Shown: positions 7,714 to 14,107, counted from the stretch's first letter. The stretch is 14,285 bases of DNA from an uncultured Chitinophagaceae bacterium (GCA_946885665.1 CAMPGT010000083.1:1-14285), one strand, 5' to 3'. Translations and numbers: made by a program. The notes: generated by a model from the sequence alone, not told the origin.

Positions 7714-8283
7714 TCACTTTTTCAACCAGTTTTTAAGAATGGCTTCGCCTTGTGGTGTAAGCACACTCTCGGGGTGAAACTGCACTCCCTCCACATCGTA
7801 CGCATTGTGCCTCATCCCCATGATATATCCATTCTCATCTTCAGCAGTTATCTCGAGTTCTTTCGGGAGATTGTTTTTCGAAACTATCCAACTGTGATAA
7901 CGGCCCACTTCTATCTCGGCAGGCAGTCCATTGAAGATCGGTGACGAACCGTTCATGATGCGGCAGGTAGTGGCTATGCCGTGGTAAACGGTGCTTAAGT
8001 TGATAAGCTCTCCCCCAAATGCTTCGCCGATGGCCTGGTGACCAAGGCACACGCCGAGAATGGATTTGGACGCCGCATATTCCTTTATCAGTGGAAGCAG
8101 CAATCCGGCTTCCGATGGGATACCAGGGCCCGGAGATAAAATGATCTTGTCGTAGTTCCTGATTTCTTCAAGCGGTAACTGATCATTGCGATACACATCC
8201 ACTTTTATGGGCATTATCTTCTGCACCAGGTGAACAAGGTTGTAGGTGAATGAATCGTAATTATCGAAAACCAATAGGTTCAT
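7714..8283 (-). CDS. trpG: Anthranilate synthase glutaminase component TrpG
   Basis: TrpG is a class I glutamine amidotransferase that supplies ammonia to TrpE for anthranilate formation. The triad is Cys79 in GVCLGHQAIG plus His170 and Glu172 in VQFHPES; ILSPGPGIPSEAG (48-60) is the oxyanion-region motif. The ATG at 8283 gives 189 residues beginning MNLLVFDNYDSFTYN, exactly as expected for the family. A longer in-frame start at 8325 would add residues encoded by an intergenic repeat and is rejected. It could also serve 4-amino-4-deoxychorismate synthase (PabA role), which cannot be judged here. It is separated from trpE by 131 repeat-rich bases, unlike the tight coupling of the other trp genes. 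Confidence 0.96.
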   Translation of the reverse strand: MNLLVFDNYDSFTYNLVHLVQKIMPIKVDVYRNDQLPLEEIRNYDKIILSPGPGIPSEAGLLLPLIKEYAASKSILGVCLGHQAIGEAFGGELINLSTVYHGIATTCRIMNGSSPIFNGLPAEIEVGRYHSWIVSKNNLPKELEITAEDENGYIMGMRHNAYDVEGVQFHPESVLTPQGEAILKNWLKK

Positions 8284-8313
8284 GTGGGTTGTATTATGTT
8301 TGAGTTCTTGTTC

Positions 8314-8339
8314 GGCAATGGGCAATCGGCAAAGGGTAA
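8314..8339 (-). repeat. TTGCC-type heptad tract in the trpE-trpG gap
   Basis: On the minus strand this reads as TTACCC followed by TTTGCCG, ATTGCCC and ATTGCC units. Fifteen bases (8322-8336) are identical, in the same orientation, to 14108-14122 upstream of hisC. It lies a few bases downstream (minus strand) of the palindromic GC-rich element. Confidence 0.65.
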
Positions 8340-8346
8340 CGCTTTT

Positions 8347-8390
8347 CCCCCGCTGGCGGGGGTGGCGCGAAGCGCCGGGGGTGGACCGTC
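8347..8390 (-). repeat. GC-rich palindromic interspersed repeat, copy A (trpE-trpG gap)
   Basis: Two adjacent hairpins are visible: CCCCCGC (8347-8353) pairs with GCGGGGG (8356-8362), and GGCGC (8364-8368) pairs with GCGCC (8372-8376) around GAA. GGGGG at 8377-8381 could alternatively pair with the first arm. The core is nearly identical, in opposite orientation, to 10024-10058. There is no following U-tract, so it is not a standard intrinsic terminator. It resembles a REP-type element by architecture; family membership was not tested. Confidence 0.75.
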
Positions 8391-8414
8391 AAATCAGCAA
8401 TGAAGGTTTTTATG

Positions 8415-9833
8415 TTAATCACCCATTTCCGCTGCCTCCTTTATTGCCGTTTTTAATGCGTTCAATTTATTGTTCACTTCCTGTAGTTCGCTTTCAGGAT
8501 TTGAGGCGGCCACAATACCTGCGCCGGCCTGGTAAATCAATTGGTTGTTGCGGCTCAGCAGGGTCCTGATCATGATGGCATGATTGCAGCTTCCATCAAA
8601 CCCGATAAACCCGATGCCGCCGCCGTAATAGCTTCTTGCTTCCTGCTCATATTCGTTGATCAGGCTCATAGCCTTGAACTTTGGCGCACCGCTCAGCGTG
8701 CCGGCAGGGAACGTTCGCGCCAGCAGGTCGAAAGGATTGCTGTCTTTCTTCACATTGCCTGTTACCTCGCTCACAAGATGTATGACGTGCGAATAGAATT
8801 GAATCTGCCTGTATTTGGACACCTTCACCTCATCGCATAAACGGCTCAGGTCGTTGCGCGCCAGGTCCACCAGCATCACGTGCTCGGCATTCTCTTTCGA
8901 ATCTTCCAGCAACTCTGCGGCGCGCTGCCTGTCGGTAATGTCATTGCCGGTTCTTTTAAAGGTACCTGCAATGGGATGCACCACTGCTTTTCCCTCGTTG
9001 ATGATGAGTTGCGCCTCGGGCGAAGACCCCATTAGCCGGTAATCGCCGTAATCAAAGTAAAACAGGTAGGGCGACGGATTGATGGAGCGCAGCGTGCGGT
9101 AAACGTTGAACTCATCGCCGGTGAAAACCTGGCTGAACCTTCTGCTAAGCACAATCTGGAACACATCGCCGCGCAGGCAGCTCTGAATTCCTTTTCTTAC
9201 CATCTCCCTGTAATCTTCATCCTTTATCGTTGACGTTTCTTCATCTTTCGTGTTAAAAGGATACACGGGAACATCCTTGCTCCTGATGAGTGATTGAATG
9301 ACGGCAACATCGCTTTCAAGTCCGGCCACTACGTTCTCACAGATAAATAATTCATCCCTGAAATGATTGATCGCAATAACGTACTGGTACAAACGATAAC
9401 GGATCAACGGAATGTTTGTTGACTGCCCGTTTGGATTGGAGAACCTGATGGTGTCGAAAAACTGCACCGCATCGTAGGTAGTGTAGCCATAAAGGCCCTG
9501 CGCGAATCGGGCTTCCTTCGACGACGGCTGCACATCGAATTGCTGCATGTAGTCCCATAGCCGGCGGGGTATGGCAGACGGGTCACTGATGGAGCTGCGT
9601 TCTTCCCGCGAACCCGGGTATTTGATCTCGATGCTGTTCAGGGAGCTGATCTCAACACCGCCGATGGCGTTAACGCAAATAAAGGAATAGCTGTTTTCAG
9701 CAGCGTGGTGATCGGCGCTTTCGAGGAGTATCGTGTCGCGAAAACGGTCGCGTACCCTTAGGTAAATGCCTACCGGCGTGAACACGTCGGATAGCATTTT
9801 TTTGCACCTGGTCTCTAGTTTTATTTTCTTCAT
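8415..9833 (-). CDS. trpE: Anthranilate synthase component I TrpE
   Basis: TrpE is the chorismate-binding catalytic subunit that makes anthranilate with ammonia from TrpG, the committed and normally feedback-inhibited step. It has 472 residues. The N-terminal part carries LLESADHH (36-43), the LLES element linked to tryptophan inhibition in this family. The C-terminal chorismate-binding domain shows FQIVLSRRFS, GSSPEAQL, HPIAGTFKRTG, DLARNDLSR, PAGTLSGAPK and YQAGAGIVAASNPESE. These favour anthranilate synthase over PabB or isochorismate synthase, and the flanking trp genes agree. The ATG lies 11 bases after the attenuator U-tract and has no evident Shine-Dalgarno sequence. Confidence 0.97.
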   Translation of the reverse strand: MKKIKLETRCKKMLSDVFTPVGIYLRVRDRFRDTILLESADHHAAENSYSFICVNAIGGVEISSLNSIEIKYPGSREERSSISDPSAIPRRLWDYMQQFDVQPSSKEARFAQGLYGYTTYDAVQFFDTIRFSNPNGQSTNIPLIRYRLYQYVIAINHFRDELFICENVVAGLESDVAVIQSLIRSKDVPVYPFNTKDEETSTIKDEDYREMVRKGIQSCLRGDVFQIVLSRRFSQVFTGDEFNVYRTLRSINPSPYLFYFDYGDYRLMGSSPEAQLIINEGKAVVHPIAGTFKRTGNDITDRQRAAELLEDSKENAEHVMLVDLARNDLSRLCDEVKVSKYRQIQFYSHVIHLVSEVTGNVKKDSNPFDLLARTFPAGTLSGAPKFKAMSLINEYEQEARSYYGGGIGFIGFDGSCNHAIMIRTLLSRNNQLIYQAGAGIVAASNPESELQEVNNKLNALKTAIKEAAEMGD

Positions 9834-9844
9834 GGTTGTACAAT

Positions 9845-9868
9845 AAAAAACCCCGGAATACTCCGGGG
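9845..9868 (-). terminator. Intrinsic terminator of the trp attenuator
   Basis: On the minus strand CCCCGGA (9868-9862), loop GTAT (9861-9858) and TCCGGGG (9857-9851) form a perfect 7-bp hairpin followed immediately by six Ts (9850-9845). It stands between the leader peptide stop and trpE, the position of a classical attenuator. Its 5' arm can instead pair with the upstream antiterminator segment. Confidence 0.93.
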
Positions 9869-9920
9869 CCTAAATAATATTACATTAACATAGTAATAGC
9901 ATTACCTGCCCCGCTCGGAG
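9861..9920 (-). promoter_or_regulatory. Antiterminator pairing of the trp leader
   Basis: Minus-strand CUCC (9920-9917) and GGGGC (9912-9908) can pair with GGAG (9864-9861) and GCCCC (9869-9865). This gives nine pairs with a 4-base bulge (9916-9913). The 3' partner includes most of the 5' arm of the terminator, so the two structures exclude each other. The 5' partner lies just after the Trp codons. A ribosome stalled there leaves it free, while one reaching the stop at 9904-9902 would cover it. The pairing is seen in the sequence; the mechanism follows classical trp attenuation. Confidence 0.85.
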
Positions 9921-9964
9921 AAAGTATGCCACCACCACTGTTGAATTGTTATTGTTGCCTTCAT
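9902..9964 (-). CDS. trpL: trp operon leader peptide with three consecutive Trp codons
   Basis: This is a 20-codon ORF with ATG at 9964-9962 and TAA at 9904-9902, too short for ordinary gene calling. It encodes MKATITIQQ, then Trp-Trp-Trp (codons at 9937-9929), then HTFSERGR. Trp is rare, and three in a row directly before mutually exclusive terminator and antiterminator hairpins ahead of trpE is diagnostic of a sensing leader. When charged tRNA-Trp is scarce the ribosome should stall on the TGG run and allow readthrough into trpEGDCFBA, and probably into hisHAFIE. No pairing partner for the Trp-codon region (a 1:2 hairpin) is obvious. A simpler version relying only on ribosome masking is therefore possible. 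Confidence 0.93.
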   Translation of the reverse strand: MKATITIQQWWWHTFSERGR

Positions 9965-9971
9965 TGCTGTG

Positions 9972-10003
9972 CAAAGATGAGGGGATTTTGTTTTAATTGC
10001 AAA
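9972..10003 (-). promoter_or_regulatory. Candidate Bacteroidota-type promoter of the trp operon
   Basis: On the minus strand TTTG (10003-10000), a 20-base spacer and CATCTTTG (9979-9972) match the Bacteroidota primary-sigma pattern TTTG-N19to21-TAnnTTTG with one mismatch. The predicted RNA start falls around 9969-9965, within a few bases of the trpL ATG. The position directly upstream of the leader supports it. Confidence 0.6.
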
Positions 10004-10018
10004 TTTTTTTCAATTTGC
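9999..10018. promoter_or_regulatory. Palindrome over the -33 region of the trp promoter, possible operator
   Basis: GCAAATT (9999-10005), six bases, then AATTTGC (10012-10018) form a perfect 7-bp inverted repeat. One arm contains the proposed -33 TTTG. Position and size suit a dimeric regulator, but no regulator gene is nearby and the site is A/T-rich, so chance is possible. Confidence 0.35.
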
Positions 10019-10023
10019 CGTTC

Positions 10024-10058
10024 GTCCACCCCCGCGCTTCGCGCCACCCCCGCCGGCG
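10024..10058 (+). repeat. GC-rich palindromic interspersed repeat, copy B (hisB-trpE gap)
   Basis: This copy reads TCCACCCCC, GCGCTTCGCGCC, ACCCCCGCCGGCG on the plus strand. Against the reverse complement of copy A (8347-8390) it differs by one missing G and one A-to-G change over 35 bases. With copy A it brackets trpE and the attenuator as an inverted pair. No U-tract follows on the minus strand, so it is not a clear hisB terminator. Confidence 0.75.
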
Positions 10059-10076
10059 AAACAGTGCCCTTCGGAC

Positions 10077-10100
10077 AAAACTTAAAACTTAAAAGCTAAA
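10077..10100 (+). repeat. AAAACTTAAAAG intergenic tract, copy 3 (hisB-trpE gap)
   Basis: AAAACTT is repeated, ending in the exact 12-mer AAAACTTAAAAG at 10084-10095 and then CTAAAA. It lies between the GC-rich palindromic repeat and the heptad tract, in the same orientation as the copies at 1088 and 3995. Confidence 0.6.
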
Positions 10101-10131
10101 ACCCTCTCCCTTCTTAGATATCTCGTCTCAC

Positions 10132-10153
10132 CTTTCACCTTTGCCCTTTGCCC
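10132..10153 (+). repeat. TTGCC-type repeat just after the hisB stop
   Basis: The 21 bases at 10132-10152 are an exact inverted copy of 14114-14134 upstream of hisC. Units of the type CCTTTGCC continue into CCCATTACC, next to the hisB stop codon (10160-10162). Confidence 0.7.
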
Positions 10154-10159
10154 ATTACC

Positions 10160-11299
10160 TCACAACACCCCCTTCGTGCTCGGCAAATAATTGCTGAGCG
10201 GATCGCGCACAACGGCCATCCTGATCGCTTTGGCAAAAGCCTTGAAGATCGCCTCTATTTTGTGATGCTCGTTTTCTCCCCTGCACTCAATGTTCAGATT
10301 GCATTTTGCAGCGTCGCTGAACGACTTAAAGAAATGATAAAACATCTCGGTGGGCATCTCTCCTATTTTTTCCCTTTTGAACTCAGCGGTCCACACCAGC
10401 CAGTTTCTTCCGCCGAAATCAATCAGCACTTTCGCCTCTGCCTCATCCATCGGCAACGCAAAACCATAGCGGTTCATGCCCCGCTTGTCTGCCAGTGCCT
10501 TTGCGAAAGCCTCACCCAGCGCTATTGCTGTGTCTTCGATGGTGTGGTGCTCGTCGATGTCGAGGTCGCCGTTGGTACGCAGTGTAAGGTCCATTCTTCC
10601 ATGCCTGGCGATCTGGTCGAGCATGTGGTCGAAAAATCCGAGGCCGGTGAAGATCTTCGACTTTCCGCTGCCATCTATGTTCAGTTCTATCCTGATCTGT
10701 GTTTCGTGTGTATTGCGCTCATGAATTACCTGCCGCAATCCCATTTTGAGGAACTGGTACACTTCTTTCCATGCAGCGGTTTCGAGGGCCACCACGGGAC
10801 CCAGCTCGTGTATCTCGCCAGCTATTTCCGAGGCGCCGAGATTAGGGTCATTGTTGAGCCAAATGGCCCTGCAGCCCATGTTTTTCGCCAATTGTACATC
10901 GGTGATGCGGTCGCCGATAACATAGGAGTTGGCAATATCGTACTCTTCGTTGTCGAGATAGTTCAATACCATGCCGATGCCCGGTTTGCGGGTATGCGCA
11001 TTATCAGCGGCAAAGGTCCTGTCGATGAGCACGGTGCTGAAGTGAATGCCTTCGCCCTCGAGCGTTTTCATGATGAGATGGTGCAGGGGCAGGAAGTTTT
11101 CTTCCGGGAACGAAGGAGTGCCCAGACCGTCCTGGTTGCTGATCATCACCAGTTCATAATCCAGCTCCCGCGCTATCCTGCCCATATATTCGAACACATG
11201 CGGGTAAAAGGTAAGCTTGTCAAACGAATCTACCTGGTAGGTGGGCGGCGCTTCGTTAATGAGCGTGCCGTCCCTGTCTATGAACAATATCCTTTTCAT
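10160..11299 (-). CDS. hisB: Bifunctional histidinol-phosphatase / imidazoleglycerol-phosphate dehydratase HisB
   Basis: This 379-residue fusion catalyses dehydration of imidazole glycerol phosphate and dephosphorylation of histidinol phosphate. Residues 1-165 are a HAD phosphatase: nucleophile Asp8 and Asp10 in [15 protein letters not shown] (54-60) and YVIGDRITD (126-134). Residues about 195-379 are the dehydratase with its metal-binding repeats: [12 protein letters not shown] (223-234), [16 protein letters not shown] (249-264) and a second EHH motif near the end. Positions 93, 95, 101 and 103, Cys/His zinc ligands in E. coli HisB, are Asp, Thr, Ala and Thr here. The ATG overlaps the cytochrome c stop by four bases (ATGA). 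It is followed by repeats and the trp attenuator, not by hisH. Confidence 0.97.
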   Translation of the reverse strand: MKRILFIDRDGTLINEAPPTYQVDSFDKLTFYPHVFEYMGRIARELDYELVMISNQDGLGTPSFPEENFLPLHHLIMKTLEGEGIHFSTVLIDRTFAADNAHTRKPGIGMVLNYLDNEEYDIANSYVIGDRITDVQLAKNMGCRAIWLNNDPNLGASEIAGEIHELGPVVALETAAWKEVYQFLKMGLRQVIHERNTHETQIRIELNIDGSGKSKIFTGLGFFDHMLDQIARHGRMDLTLRTNGDLDIDEHHTIEDTAIALGEAFAKALADKRGMNRYGFALPMDEAEAKVLIDFGGRNWLVWTAEFKREKIGEMPTEMFYHFFKSFSDAAKCNLNIECRGENEHHKIEAIFKAFAKAIRMAVVRDPLSNYLPSTKGVL

Positions 11300-11703
11300 T
11301 TGGGTCGCAGCTTTTTTACTTCTTCCGCTGTAACCGCATCAGCTTTGTTCCCGAAGCTATTCCTGATATAAGTGAGCACGTCGGCGATCTGTTCGTCCTT
11401 CAGCGCGGCCTGCGAAGGCATGGTATTACTGAAGTACTCGCCGTCGATCTCTATTTCTTCATTCATACCGTTGAGCAATATTGTGATGAGCGAATCTTTA
11501 TCGCCTAACACCCATTTGGTTTGCTTAAGTGGCGGGTTCAAATTAGGCACGCCGGAACCATTTGCCTGGTGACAGGCAAGGCACGTTAAACTATACACTT
11601 TTTTTCCTCTTTCCATCGATGCTTTAAGGTCTCCCTGTCCGGAAGCCCGCGTTGATAAAAAGAGCATCGCCGCAACAACCGGCGTTACAACCCATAACTT
11701 CAT
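11296..11703 (-). CDS. Exported monohaem c-type cytochrome
   Basis: The 135-residue protein from the ATG at 11703 starts [24 protein letters not shown], a clear signal peptide; the frame extends to 11730 without improving it. The mature part is a class I cytochrome c domain. Haem attaches at Cys41 and Cys44 with His45 as ligand ([15 protein letters not shown]), and Met95 in NTMPSQAAL is the likely second axial ligand. It should act in the periplasm as an electron carrier. The start is 10 bases after the PQQ-type dehydrogenase stop, so the dehydrogenase is the likely donor. Its TGA overlaps the hisB ATG, an unexpected coupling to histidine biosynthesis. Confidence 0.92.
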   Translation of the reverse strand: MKLWVVTPVVAAMLFLSTRASGQGDLKASMERGKKVYSLTCLACHQANGSGVPNLNPPLKQTKWVLGDKDSLITILLNGMNEEIEIDGEYFSNTMPSQAALKDEQIADVLTYIRNSFGNKADAVTAEEVKKLRPK

Positions 11704-11713
11704 AAATCGTTGA

Positions 11714-12985
11714 TTATTTCTTGTATTCAATTTTCCAGATAGTTCCTTTCACGTCGTCAGAGATATACAATGACCCATCGGCACCCTGCGCGAGCCCACA
11801 GGGACGGGTTACAGCATCACCGGGAGATTCCAGTTCTTCTGCACCTTTGAACCCTTCGGCAAACACTTCGTAATCGCCGGACACCTTTCCATCTTTAAAC
11901 GGCACGAACACTACATTGTAACCTTTTTGTTTCAGTGGCGCCCTGTTCCACGATCCGTGAAAGGCGATGAAGGCGCCATTTTTATACTTTGCAGGGAACT
12001 GGTTGCCGGTGTAAAACAGGATGGCGTTTGGCGCCCAGTGACCGGGAAAGGCCATCACCGGTGTATCCATTACCGAACACCTCCCCACCTTCTTTTTGTC
12101 GCCGCCGTATTCAGGAGCGAGGATCTGCTTCTTCTGAAATTGGTCGTAGTAGCAATACGGCCATCCGTAGTTGCCTCCTTTTTTGATCATGAACATTTCT
12201 TCGGAGGGCAGCTCGGCTCCTTGTTCGGCATTATACATGCCGGGGAACATTTGAAACAGACCATCGCGACCGTGTTGCATGGCAAACAGCGCATTCAGTT
12301 TGTCGTTCCAAAACAATCCCACGCAATTGCGGAGACCGGTAGCGTAACGCTCGCCGTCGGCATATGTTTGATTGGCTTTATCAGCTTTAAATTGCCAAAT
12401 ACCGGCGGCATCTTTTAATATCGGGCACGGGTCCTGGCCGAGGGATCCGTTTTCGCGGTCCTTGATCTGGCAGGAGTTTGAGGGTGCGCCAATGTTTACG
12501 TATATGTTTCCGGCATTATCGAGGGCGATTGTTTTTGCCGCATGCTGGCGCCTGTTCACCAGGCCCGTTATTATTTTTTCAGGTTCTTGATTCGGATCGA
12601 TCTCGTTCTTTTCATTGAATTTATAGCGAAACACTTCATCGTCGGTCGTCGCATACAGGTAACCGTTTTTAATAGCGATACCCGATCCCGCAAAATTTCC
12701 GAAGGAATTCACGACCTGCGCTTTGCCGCCTGACTCTCGCAGTACAATAATTCCCTTGCCGTCTTTCAGTCTTTCGAGTTTCACATAAATATCGCCGTTA
12801 GTATTCACAGCGATGTGGCGGTTAGCGCCAAGTGATTCAGTAATGGTGGCGGCCGAAAAGCCTTGCGGCAATTGCAGGGTAACCGCCCGGGGAACATCTT
12901 TCACTTTGGTCGTATCGTTTGCGAAAACTGCAGGCGCCGCAAGCACCATGCAGGCGAACATAAAGAAAACAGCAACAGGTTTCAT
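11714..12985 (-). CDS. Exported PQQ-dependent sugar (glucose/sorbosone) dehydrogenase family protein
   Basis: This 423-residue protein has a signal peptide at residues 1-22 (hydrophobic FFMFACMVLAAPAVFA, then NDT). The mature part is a beta-propeller: blade-like segments include IAVNTNGDIYVKLE, IALDNAGNIYVNIG, GLRNCVGLFWND, KKGGNYGWPYCYYD, AFHGSWNRAPLK and PCGLAQGADGSLYISDD. GGNYGWPYCYYD and AFHGSWNR are typical of glucose/sorbosone dehydrogenase relatives, which oxidise sugars with PQQ in the periplasm. The substrate is not predictable, and no PQQ synthesis gene is in the window, so the cofactor could be imported or absent. The adjacent cytochrome c is a plausible electron acceptor. It begins 40 bases after hisC and sits between hisC and hisB. 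Confidence 0.88.
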   Translation of the reverse strand: MKPVAVFFMFACMVLAAPAVFANDTTKVKDVPRAVTLQLPQGFSAATITESLGANRHIAVNTNGDIYVKLERLKDGKGIIVLRESGGKAQVVNSFGNFAGSGIAIKNGYLYATTDDEVFRYKFNEKNEIDPNQEPEKIITGLVNRRQHAAKTIALDNAGNIYVNIGAPSNSCQIKDRENGSLGQDPCPILKDAAGIWQFKADKANQTYADGERYATGLRNCVGLFWNDKLNALFAMQHGRDGLFQMFPGMYNAEQGAELPSEEMFMIKKGGNYGWPYCYYDQFQKKQILAPEYGGDKKKVGRCSVMDTPVMAFPGHWAPNAILFYTGNQFPAKYKNGAFIAFHGSWNRAPLKQKGYNVVFVPFKDGKVSGDYEVFAEGFKGAEELESPGDAVTRPCGLAQGADGSLYISDDVKGTIWKIEYKK

Positions 12986-13009
12986 AACTAATTCGATTTA
13001 CGTGTAGGA

Positions 13010-13023
13010 CGGTAAAATTACCG
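13010..13023. promoter_or_regulatory. Perfect palindrome in the hisC-dehydrogenase gap
   Basis: CGGTAA (13010-13015), AA, TTACCG (13018-13023) is a perfect 6-bp inverted repeat inside the 40-base gap upstream of the PQQ-type dehydrogenase gene. No T-run follows on the minus strand, so it is not a terminator. It could be an operator or a processing hairpin. The overlapping minus-strand TAATTTTA is only a weak match to TAnnTTTG. Confidence 0.3.
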
Positions 13024-13025
13024 AT

Positions 13026-14078
13026 TTATTCTCCCTGAAAGTCACCCAGGGCGGCAAGCAACAATTTATTTTCGTGCGGTGTGCCTACTGTAATGCGCAG
13101 GCAACCCTCGCAAAGTTCCACCCTGCTCCTGTCGCGAACCACGATGCCTTTTGTAAGAAGATAACGGTAAATGCTGACGGGCTGCGTTACCTCCACAAGC
13201 AGAAAATTCGCGTCGGAGGGATGAATCTTCCTGACAACGGCAAGCTCCCGCAAATTCTTTTCCAGCAGGATGCGTTCATTCACAATCTCGCGTATCATAT
13301 CGTTCACTTCCTGCACGTTATTCAGTGCCTCGAGCGCCAGTTCCTGCGATGCCTGGTTAATATTATAGGGAGGTTTAATCTTGTTCAGTATCCCGATGAT
13401 CTGTTCAGAAGCAAAAGCCATACCTATTCTCAGTGCGGCGAGACCCCAGGCTTTTGACAGCGTCTGCATCACCACCAGGTTGGGGTACTCCGGCAGTTCG
13501 CGTGTAAAGGATTTGAATTTTGAAAAATTGATATAGGCCTCATCAATAACCACCAGGCCGAAGTAATTATTCAATAGCGCCTCCACATCGTCCCTGTGCA
13601 GGGAATTGCCCGTAGGGTTATTGGGTGAGCAAAGGAAGATGAGTTTGGTGTTGCCATCGATGGCATTGGCCAGCGCTTCGAGGTTCAGTTGGAAGTCGGG
13701 AGTGAGGGGAACTTTTTTTACCGGAACGTCGTTGATATTCGCGCTCACTTCGTACATGCCGTAAGTAGGCGGACAAATAACAATATTATCCACTGCGGGT
13801 TCGCAGAACGCGCGTATCAGCAGGTCGATGCATTCGTCGCTGCCGTTGCCGAGAAAAATATTGGAAGAAGCAATGCCTTTTATGGCCGACAGCCGCTCCT
13901 TCACTTTAAGTTGCAGGGGGTCGGGATAGCGGTTATACCAATGTGTTAGCGGCGAGCCGAAGCTGTTTTCGTTGGCGTCGAGGAACGTGCTGGCCTCACC
14001 CTTGAATTCATCACGCGCCGATGAGTAAGGTGTGAGGCGTTTAATATTTTCTCTTACGAGCTCGTTGAGATTAAACAT
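13026..14078 (-). CDS. hisC: Histidinol-phosphate aminotransferase HisC
   Basis: HisC is a PLP-dependent fold-type I aminotransferase converting imidazole acetol phosphate to histidinol phosphate with glutamate. It has 350 residues, the usual length. The PLP lysine is Lys209 in QTLSKAWGLAALRIGMA. SPNNPTGN (151-158) and VVIDEAYINF (176-185, with the PLP-contacting Asp and Tyr) are standard motifs, with FLGNGSDECID (75-85) at the cofactor phosphate site. Family specificity for histidinol phosphate rests on the overall HisC-like pattern (LDANENSFGSP, YPDPLQ) and on the hisB linkage. It starts with ATG with no clear Shine-Dalgarno sequence. hisG and hisD are not visible upstream within the window. 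Confidence 0.96.
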   Translation of the reverse strand: MFNLNELVRENIKRLTPYSSARDEFKGEASTFLDANENSFGSPLTHWYNRYPDPLQLKVKERLSAIKGIASSNIFLGNGSDECIDLLIRAFCEPAVDNIVICPPTYGMYEVSANINDVPVKKVPLTPDFQLNLEALANAIDGNTKLIFLCSPNNPTGNSLHRDDVEALLNNYFGLVVIDEAYINFSKFKSFTRELPEYPNLVVMQTLSKAWGLAALRIGMAFASEQIIGILNKIKPPYNINQASQELALEALNNVQEVNDMIREIVNERILLEKNLRELAVVRKIHPSDANFLLVEVTQPVSIYRYLLTKGIVVRDRSRVELCEGCLRITVGTPHENKLLLAALGDFQGE

Positions 14079-14107
14079 AGTTTGGTTTAATTTTTCAGGT
14101 CATAACT

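Larger units (their letters stand above)
9834..10159. other. 326-base hisB-trpE intergenic region: content overview
   Basis: From the hisB stop toward trpE it holds a heptad tract (10132-10153), an A/T 12-mer tract, the GC-rich palindromic repeat copy B, a palindrome over a candidate promoter, then trpL, antiterminator and terminator. About 30 bases (10101-10131) show nothing recognisable. No terminator for the upstream hisC-hisB transcript was found here apart from the attenuator itself, so readthrough from hisB into trp is possible. Confidence 0.85.

Noticed and set aside
8284..8325. N-terminal extension of TrpG from an upstream ATG
   Set aside because: The added residues come from the repeat-containing gap, and the family begins at the conserved LLVFDNYDSFTYN, which fits the ATG at 8283.
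8347..8390. GC-rich hairpin considered as an intrinsic terminator after trpE
   Set aside because: No T-run follows on the minus strand, and the same element occurs before trpE in the opposite orientation, so it is better explained as an interspersed repeat.
10148..11371. A 407-codon plus-strand open frame, longer than the hisB gene it overlaps
   Set aside because: It is antisense to hisB, whose two domains and all motifs are clear. The plus-strand product shows no recognisable domain and looks like a codon-bias shadow.
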